NCBI GenBank assembly: GCA_963169105.1
Contig: OY720644.1
Span: 5,477,001-5,541,000, forward strand
Length of the DNA stretch: 64,000 bases
DNA from: Ceriagrion tenellum
Taxonomy: Eukaryota; Arthropoda; Insecta; Odonata; Coenagrionidae
Reading direction: 5' to 3'
Shown: positions 57,815 to 64,000 of the stretch, one piece after another
Numbering within the stretch: the stretch's first letter is position 1
Layout of the letters: every line of letters begins with the position of its first letter
Notes under the pieces: model-generated
Told to the model about the DNA's origin: nothing
The model's input: only the letters and a program-made list of their open reading frames with translations
The model's database searches: none
Made by a program: the position numbers and the translations under genes

Positions 57815-58134
57815 ATGCAGACGGCACAAATTGCAATTGAAAAACGTCGCTTTGATAACGAAAGCATATTTAATCTTTAAATTTAAACTGTTTGTTATAA
57901 GCGAAACGGCCAAATAAATTGACTAACTATTTGATATGCATATCTTACCACCAATTTCTTAAAGTTAATTGCAAATTAAGGCCGTTATTGAAATCAAAAT
58001 ACGATAGTTGCATACAATTGCCGTTGCAGTCGCTTCCTATGGTTATAAAACAGTGTTTATTAAAAATATACGGTGGAATAATCAGCATATCTTGAACCTT
58101 GATTTTGGTATTCAAAGTCCTTCGTATCCTAGCC

Positions 58135-58605
58135 TCATTCGCCTATGCACTGATATTTAATGCTAGAGTACGCATCTCTTGTATGGGACCCACACAAGAA
58201 AGGAGAGGTGATGAACTTAGAGAAGGTGCAAAGAAAAGCGGCCAAGTATGTTCTAGGGAAACACAATAAAACGGAGAGCGTAACAAAATTCCTTAGAACA
58301 CTGGGATGGGAGAGGGGTTTACAGTTGAGGAGGAAACGGAGCAGGCTATGTGTGGGATGTGCAAAATAGTGAGTGAGGGAAAAGCATGACATGAATTTGC
58401 GGAGGACATAATATAGCCAAACTTTGAGGGAAAAAATGGTCACCAGTTAAAGATAAAGTGCCGATCACAAATGACAAATGGAGAACAGTTCTCCTTCTTG
58501 AACGGGACTTCCATACGGGACTGGAACGACCTACCAGCAAAAATATTTGAGCCCTTCCCAAAAAAATTATGTATTTTTAAAAATAGGTTAAAGAAGTAGA
58601 AGGTT
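58135..58605 (+). mobile_element. CR1/L2-like LINE C-terminus, third lineage
   Basis: MLEYASLVWDPHKKGEVMNL, EKVQRKAAKYVLGKHNK and FLRTLGWERGLQLRRKRSRL form the block after the RT thumb. After frameshifts, SFLNGTSIRDWNDLPAKIFE and LCIFKNRLKK end at a stop near 58600. The W-N-x-L-P ending is that of CR1/L2-type proteins. It differs from the abundant family of this window. Confidence 0.8.
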
Positions 58606-61268
58606 TCGAGGTTTATTCTTTTATTCGGCTGTTTTTAATGTTATCACCATGGCCTACTTTTAACTGTTTATTTTTAATAATAATAATATAATAATTTCCA
58701 AGCCCAAATCCTCAATTCATAATTTTTTAATAAAAAGCCCAAATATTTATATTTCTTCTTCAAAAAAATGTCCAAAACAACCATTATATCAACAACATTA
58801 TAACAACAAGAACTTAAGAAAATTTCCTTTACTATTTATATCATGGGACAAAATGTTTCCATAAGTCCAAGTAATAGGATCCAACTTATAGAATTCCCTT
58901 AGAAATGGGGTAAAAAGGCCCCAAATTAAAAATCTTTCAGTCAAAGATCTGCAGCTTATTACTGAACGCCTCATGATTTATCATACAATACTCAATCAAA
59001 CTTATCTTTCTCTATTTATTTTTTCTATCTCTAGGATTTTTGCCACTGTTTTTCAGCAACGCCATTATACTGATTGCTTGTCCTTATCTCTATATTGTTT
59101 GTTTCGTTTTTAATCGCATTTGTATGTTGATATCTTTCCAATTGTTTCATAATTCTATTATATGTCTGTAACATTATCGATTCAATTACGTACCTATTCA
59201 TCTAATGATGGGACTCAACTCCTCTGTATTCAATTGGTGATCACCCACTACAATTATGGGTACATAGTGTTGTTTTTATGATTTACTTATCATTATGTGA
59301 TTTATTCCCTGATCTTAGAGGACTTCACATCCTAGATTAATAAATTCATATTAATTCATGCATTCACTAATTATGGTCGACGGTAATCAAATGTTCGGTA
59401 CAAAATATTATCTAACGAATATATTTTCAACTAACACTCTTTGATGGCTGCAGTCGCCACTTAAGCGTCATTTATATTTAAAGACTACAATATGGCTTCA
59501 ACAGTCACTAGAATTCGCTAATAATGCTACATTAAGCCAACAAGATTCAACCTTCAAATGTTTTATAATTCTAAGAGCTTTCACTTATTATTAATCGTAT
59601 TCCAAGAAAATACATTGATGCACATTGGAAAACTTTTCCTTCTGGCTTCTTTACTTTCAGTATTTATTTAGCATTTAGCACCTGGTTATTTCAAGTTCAA
59701 TTTTATGATGATAATAACGAGTGAGGTTAACATCCTGTTGTTCATATCAGACGGAGGGCATGTTTTTCTGCAAGAAACCAGAATATGAATAACATGAAAA
59801 TTTTTGTTACGGTCGAACAATATTCAAATATATGCACAGATTTATTTAGATAAAACCAAAGCTCAAACACTCAAATATGCCGCTGCACGATATTCAGCGT
59901 TTACAATTATCTTTATGAGCAAACAGGGTGTTAAATATACCAGTAACACTAATACACCATTGGATACCGGAATATTAAAACCTAGTTAAGGTTCCGTGCT
60001 ATTCAACATATCCAGTTCGTGCAAAATATTGATATGTTTATATGATGAAGTACTTTAAATATTATGCTCCACAAGTATTCAACAATGAAGAGTATATCGC
60101 CGGTTAAAAAATAGAGAAAGCCCATTTTCATATGAAAACATTGGTTAATTCATTACGTTGGCACCACAAAAATTTGTTGATTTTTTTAGAAGCCTTTCTA
60201 CAGTTTTTCACCCCGTTTTTTAACTTCTGAAAGCTTTTCTTCCAAATCCCCAAATTTCGCCGTAAATATACACCGATGATTAAAACTGAAGCAAAGGACT
60301 AATTTCATCCTCTCCAAAAATGGCTAGCACAGTAAGTGGCGATTCGATTATGGGAAATTCAAAAACAAAAACACATTAATACATGTCGAGATTCAGAGGA
60401 AATTCTACCGATTGCAGGCCAAAGAGTGAAAAGCTATTGAAATGGAAGAATGACATCCCTTTGAGGGGAAATTAATCTCCCTTTGAACCAGACGACACCA
60501 TTGGGAAAAATCTCCCTAGTTTCTGTAACCAGATTTGAAAGGGAGAAATCCTCTAAATGAAATTTTCTTTGAAAGGGGGTCATCGGACAAAGATGAGGAT
60601 TAAAGAGTGGAAGAGGATATGGTTACTATAGTGAAAAAATACGGAAAGTCTTCCAGAGTAGGCTCAGATTACACTCAAGGGTGCTGCTAAAGGATAAGAC
60701 CTGAAAAGCTCAGCAATGAAATGAAAGAAATCTAATGGGACGAGAACGAAAATGGAAGCAAAACGATTTTTAAAAGTTATTAAGGTGGTAAGGGAGACGG
60801 GGGGGGGATAAAGCGGAGGAAATGTCAAAACCAGATAGTTATCAAATTCAATCTCTTTCATTTTTATAAATTTAACTTCCAATAGAATTTGACTGCCAAG
60901 GAAATATGAGTTGTTTTTATATTTGTACCTCTGAGTGAGAAAATTGAGGTAATCAAAAATGTTCCTTTCCGAAAACTGAGGTTTAAAGTATACTTCGTAA
61001 AATACGAAAACCCTAAATGTTGCTTGATGTAAAAGCACGTTGGTTAGTCTCGTACAACTCATACAAATAATATTATGATTTATATTTTACAATATTAAGA
61101 TATTAAGTGGAGATTTAGGTAACCTATAAAACGAACCTATGTTTAGGTTACCATCGATTTGAAACAAGGCCATACGTTGTTACCTATAGAACAAGAAAAT
61201 ATACATATACCTTCATTTCAAAATAATTCCTTTTAACAAGTGTTTACAAAAATAAATAATTTTATTTA
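58606..61268. other. anonymous AT-rich sequence
   Basis: The frames at 59804-59989 (+) and 60664-61062 (-) are unrecognised. A G run sits near 60798-60807. No element signature was noticed over 2.6 kb. Confidence 0.4.
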
Positions 61269-61740
61269 TCAAATTATATCTTCGATTTTTTCATAGGTAA
61301 ATATACAGTTTTTAACTTCTTTTAAAAAAGAGGCAAGATTAGGTACACATTTGTACTCAGAAGGTAATATGTTATACATTTTTGACCCAATATATAAAAA
61401 AACTTCGCCTGTGCAGAGACAATTTGGGCCTCGGCAAAGGTGTCAATATACTGCGAACATTCCATAAACCTGGCTTATTTGACACAGGAATTTTAGCACC
61501 ACTCCTCAGAAAAAACATAAGTACTTTGTACACGTACAAATGCCTAAGTGGGAGGAATTTCAAATGTTGAAATAGCGGAAAGGATGGCTCATGACGATTC
61601 TTATTGAGCATTATCCTGATAAGCCTCTTTTGCAAGATAATAGCTGGCTTAATAGAGTTCAAGTAAGCTCCTCCCCAAGCAATCAAACCATAATTCAATT
61701 TATAATTTATTAATGCATTGTATTATAACCTTAAATTTTT
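61269..61740 (-). mobile_element. non-LTR RT C-terminus, relative of the 24.7-kb copy
   Basis: Minus strand: MNYGLIAWGGAYLNSIKPAI, ILQKRLIRIMLNKNRHEPSF and PLFQHLKFLPLRHLYVYKVL, then KPGLWNVRSI and KLSLHRRSFF. A shift near 61385-61395 continues FLYIGSKMYNILPSEYKCV, ASFLKEVKNCIFTYEK and a stop at 61269-61271. Domain order matches 24719-25303. The palm is absent. Confidence 0.85.
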
Positions 61741-62142
61741 TATGGTCATTTGTTATGAAGCAGATAAAATGTTGTCAACGTATACCGCAACACTTTTGAT
61801 ACTATAAACTTTTAAAGGAACGCCTCGGTGGATCTCACTTAACCATGAGAAAAGAACTGCTCCCTCTTTTCCCCTCAACTGCTCATTAGCAACTACAAAA
61901 TTGAAGGTCAAATTGTTTGTCTTTGCCCGAGACAATCTAAACCGAGAAAGGTGCATGATAACAAAACCCTTTCATGAAAACGGGAAAAATATAGTACTCG
62001 GCACATCCTCTGGCATCCTGACAACAAAATTCAGGAACGAATTGAAAGAACAAACACAAGGAGTTCTTGTGGAAAGGATACACGATGGAATACTTTTGGT
62101 TAATTAGGTCAGAGTTCAAAAAAAGAAATTGAGCCTTCCTGA
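61741..62142. other. anonymous sequence
   Basis: Frames on both strands (61753-62188) overlap and are unrecognised. Confidence 0.35.
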
Positions 62143-62247
62143 AGGTAATCCGAGCGAGATAGTTCCCTATAGTCATAATAGAGACCATTTCGAATTATAC
62201 GTTATAATTTCACCAGCTGTAGGACAAATCAATTAAATATTGCATTC
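62143..62247 (+). mobile_element. TTAA-type MITE, copy E, left-end fragment
   Basis: GGTAATCCGAGCGAGATAG and AATCAATTAAATATTGCATT match the left 105 bp of copy D. TTAA is mutated to TGAA. Confidence 0.75.
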
Positions 62248-62449
62248 ACTCACTCTCAAAGACAATCCCTTTATGATATATTCCACAGTTACACCCTAAT
62301 TTTCTAACATTTACTGCTGAACGAATGAAAAAAATGCATCAATTCACTTACGAAATACTACGAGGGAACACATTCGAGAATTTCAATAAGAGTCACCGCG
62401 TGCACCATCCTTCTTTGTATTACTACTGGGACCAGAGAAAACTGGTATC

Positions 62450-63606
62450 TACATTTACATCTACATAATACACTGCGAGCCGCCGCATGGGCGTGTGGCA
62501 GGGGGAGTTAGGTCACCAGCCGTGTAAGGGTGTAAGGGTATGGTGACATATATTATAGGAGTGTATTTAGTGGAGCTCAGTTTTTATTGTGGTCGCTTAT
62601 TGTTCGCGGAAAGAACGAGTTTTCGTACCTATCTGTTCGGCAGAGTATCTCTCTTATTTTATCGCATCTTTCAGACCTAGAGATGTAGTGAGGAGTCATG
62701 ATAATATTCTCTGTGTCGCTATGAAAAATATCAGTTCTGAATTTATCAAGCAACCTAAGCCTAGCGTATAACATCCGAGGCTCCCAACTTAATCCCGCTT
62801 AAAGTTGTGAGACACTATATGCACGCTCGTAGCAGTTTTTAACGAAGCGCGCTGCATACCTTTGTATTTTATTACCTTTTTTGGTTACATCTATTTGACC
62901 AGGACCCCAAATGCTCGCGGCGTATTCAAGGTGTGGCCTAACCAGAGGGAAATAGCATCTGTTATTGACTCCTGTATCCAAAGACCTTCCATTTATACGT
63001 TTAACACAACCTAGTTTCTTTAATGCTGGGCCACAATTGTTTTGTCTGTGTAATCCCCACGATATATCAGATGTTAAAGTAATTCCAAGATATTTTACTG
63101 TATCTGAAGACTTTATGTTTACTCCATCCACAGAATAGGTATGACATTTTTGAGATAACTTTCGCAGGAAGTGAACTGTGGTGCATTTGCTGAAAGTTAA
63201 TTGTAATCAACACTCCTGGCACCATGAATGAACGTTGTTTAGGTCCGATAACAAAGCTTCAAAGTCCGCGTCTTCGTTCATTTCACGGTAGATAACTGTA
63301 TAATCTATAAATAATCTTAATTTACTGCTAACTCTAGAACTTAGGTCATTAATATAAATAAGGAATAAAAAAAGGGCCGATCAAACTTCCTTGAGGAACA
63401 CCGGATGTGACTTCGACCATATCAGAGCTTAAACCATCAATGACTACTTTTTGTTTTCGATCACTGAGAAAGTCACTTATCCAATTCACTATTTTTCTAT
63501 TAACTCCGCACGATTGCAATTTATATTTAAGTTTTTTGTGAGTTATGTGTGATGTCAAACGTATTTTATTGAGATATTCGCCGAAATACCGCACATTTAA
63601 TGGCAT
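62450..63606 (-). mobile_element. CR1/L2-group LINE, longest copy, with RT palm
   Basis: Minus strand: THKKLKYKLQSCGVNRKIVN and WISDFLSDRKQKVVIDGLS come first, then MVEVTSGVPQGSLIGPFF (RT block with PQGS, about 63370-63425). After a shift, LRLFIDYTVIYREMNED at about 63260-63320 has FIDY where FADD is expected. GVNIKSSDTVKYLGITLTSD, LVRPHLEYAASIWGPGQID and KIQRYAARFVKNCYERAYS follow. Then RLRLLDKFRTDIFHSDTENI, CRTDRYENSFFPRTISDHN and the 3' module at 62450-62530. The endonuclease and N-terminal RT are missing or outside recognisable range. Confidence 0.9.
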
Positions 63607-64000
63607 TTTACATCTAAAGCTTGTTTCATAAACCAGAATGGTAAGCGGTTCATTAGACTTCTTTGATTAGTTAAGAAATTTAAGCGCGGTTTTCTAAACG
63701 CTAAATATGTTAATATGTATCCCATATTGCACAAACTTATTCCAGTTTCAATGTGTGATAAGGTGTTTCCTAGTTTTATCCAGTTTTCACGCTCGAAACT
63801 TCTCAACGCAAAATGAAGAATTTTGAATGCTTTAGTGGTTAATTTGGCAATATGATTAATTGGTGACACATTTGATAGAAGAGTATTATTACGACCTTGG
63901 GTTAGTTGAGATTCGCCTTTCAATGCATTCAACTCTCATTTCTATCCTTGCCAGTGACTCTTACCTCCAAAAACACGAGTAGTTCCCACTGTTGCCAACA
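63607..64000 (-). other. unassigned 111-aa frame at window edge
   Basis: The frame at 63597-63932 includes SPINHIAKLTTKAFKILHFA and LRSFERENWIKLG. The H-I-x-x-x-x-x-K-A-x-x-x-L pattern resembles the thumb of non-LTR RTs, which would make it a separate LINE piece or an odd upstream part of the adjacent copy. The rest (LAFRKPRLNFLTNQRSLMNR) gives no confirmation. Confidence 0.25.

Noticed and set aside
1..64000. CRISPR array, operons or bacterial mobile elements
   Set aside because: No regularly spaced short repeats, ribosome-binding sites or long contiguous bacterial-style frames. The element types are those of animal nuclear genomes.
1..64000. LTR retrotransposon or endogenous virus remnants
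   Set aside because: I saw no protease, integrase or gag zinc-knuckle motif and no paired long terminal repeats. The direct repeat at 17.7/18.7 kb is Penelope coding sequence.

Overview
This is a TE-dense stretch of animal nuclear DNA. It is most likely arthropod, perhaps an insect with a large genome, but the species cannot be fixed from sequence alone. No bacterial or viral gene organisation is present: open frames are short, none has an RBS or operon context, and almost every protein-like frame is a decayed retrotransposon piece. I found no complete host gene. One 237-bp candidate internal exon with good splice signals lies at about 45.6 kb.

Most recognisable sequence falls into four groups. 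(1) Non-LTR retrotransposons: nine fragments of one CR1/L2-group family or its close relatives (1.2, 3.1, 15.6-16.2, 26.4-26.8, 30-31, 31.6-32.2, 48-48.8, 51.1-51.6 and 62.4-63.6 kb), a third CR1/L2-like lineage at 58.1 kb, a second RT lineage at 24.7-25.3, 39.8-40.0 and 61.3-61.7 kb, and RTE-clade tails at 8.6, 11.1-11.7, 12.6, 23.4, 34.6, 39.3, 50.5 and 52.9 kb. (2) Penelope-like elements: two GIY-YIG endonuclease ends joined head-to-head at 18.0-19.3 kb, and a separate RT-core fragment at 38.5-38.8 kb. (3) SINEs: three tRNA-derived families, one with clear target-site duplications at 49.1 kb and another copy nested in a DNA element at 33.4 kb. (4) Non-autonomous DNA elements: a TTAA-flanked MITE family (27.3, 33.0, 40.9, 57.3 and 62.1 kb), a CAGGGTG-terminated element with 5-bp duplications (4.1 and 12.8 kb), a 201-bp MITE at 49.6 kb, and several foldback elements.

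Layout: 0-10 kb holds scattered LINE and SINE pieces and the CAGGGTG element. 10-16 kb holds a G-rich tract, RTE tails and a LINE. 17.6-21.1 kb holds the Penelope cluster followed by 1.7 kb of pyrimidine-rich DNA. 21.8-28 kb holds a SINE, RTE, a near-perfect palindrome, LINE pieces and a MITE. 30-36 kb is a dense nest of LINEs, a MITE split by a SINE, and a foldback. 38-43 kb holds Penelope RT, RTE, LINE, a chimeric MITE and a SINE. 43-48 kb is mostly anonymous and contains the candidate exon. 48-54 kb alternates LINE, SINE, MITE and RTE. 54-64 kb is largely anonymous AT-rich DNA with one near-complete MITE and LINE tails at the right end.

Nothing here works together as a pathway. The biology is the life history of the mobile elements: truncation, nesting, inversion, palindrome formation and recombination between copies. 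All calls were made by eye, without database searches.
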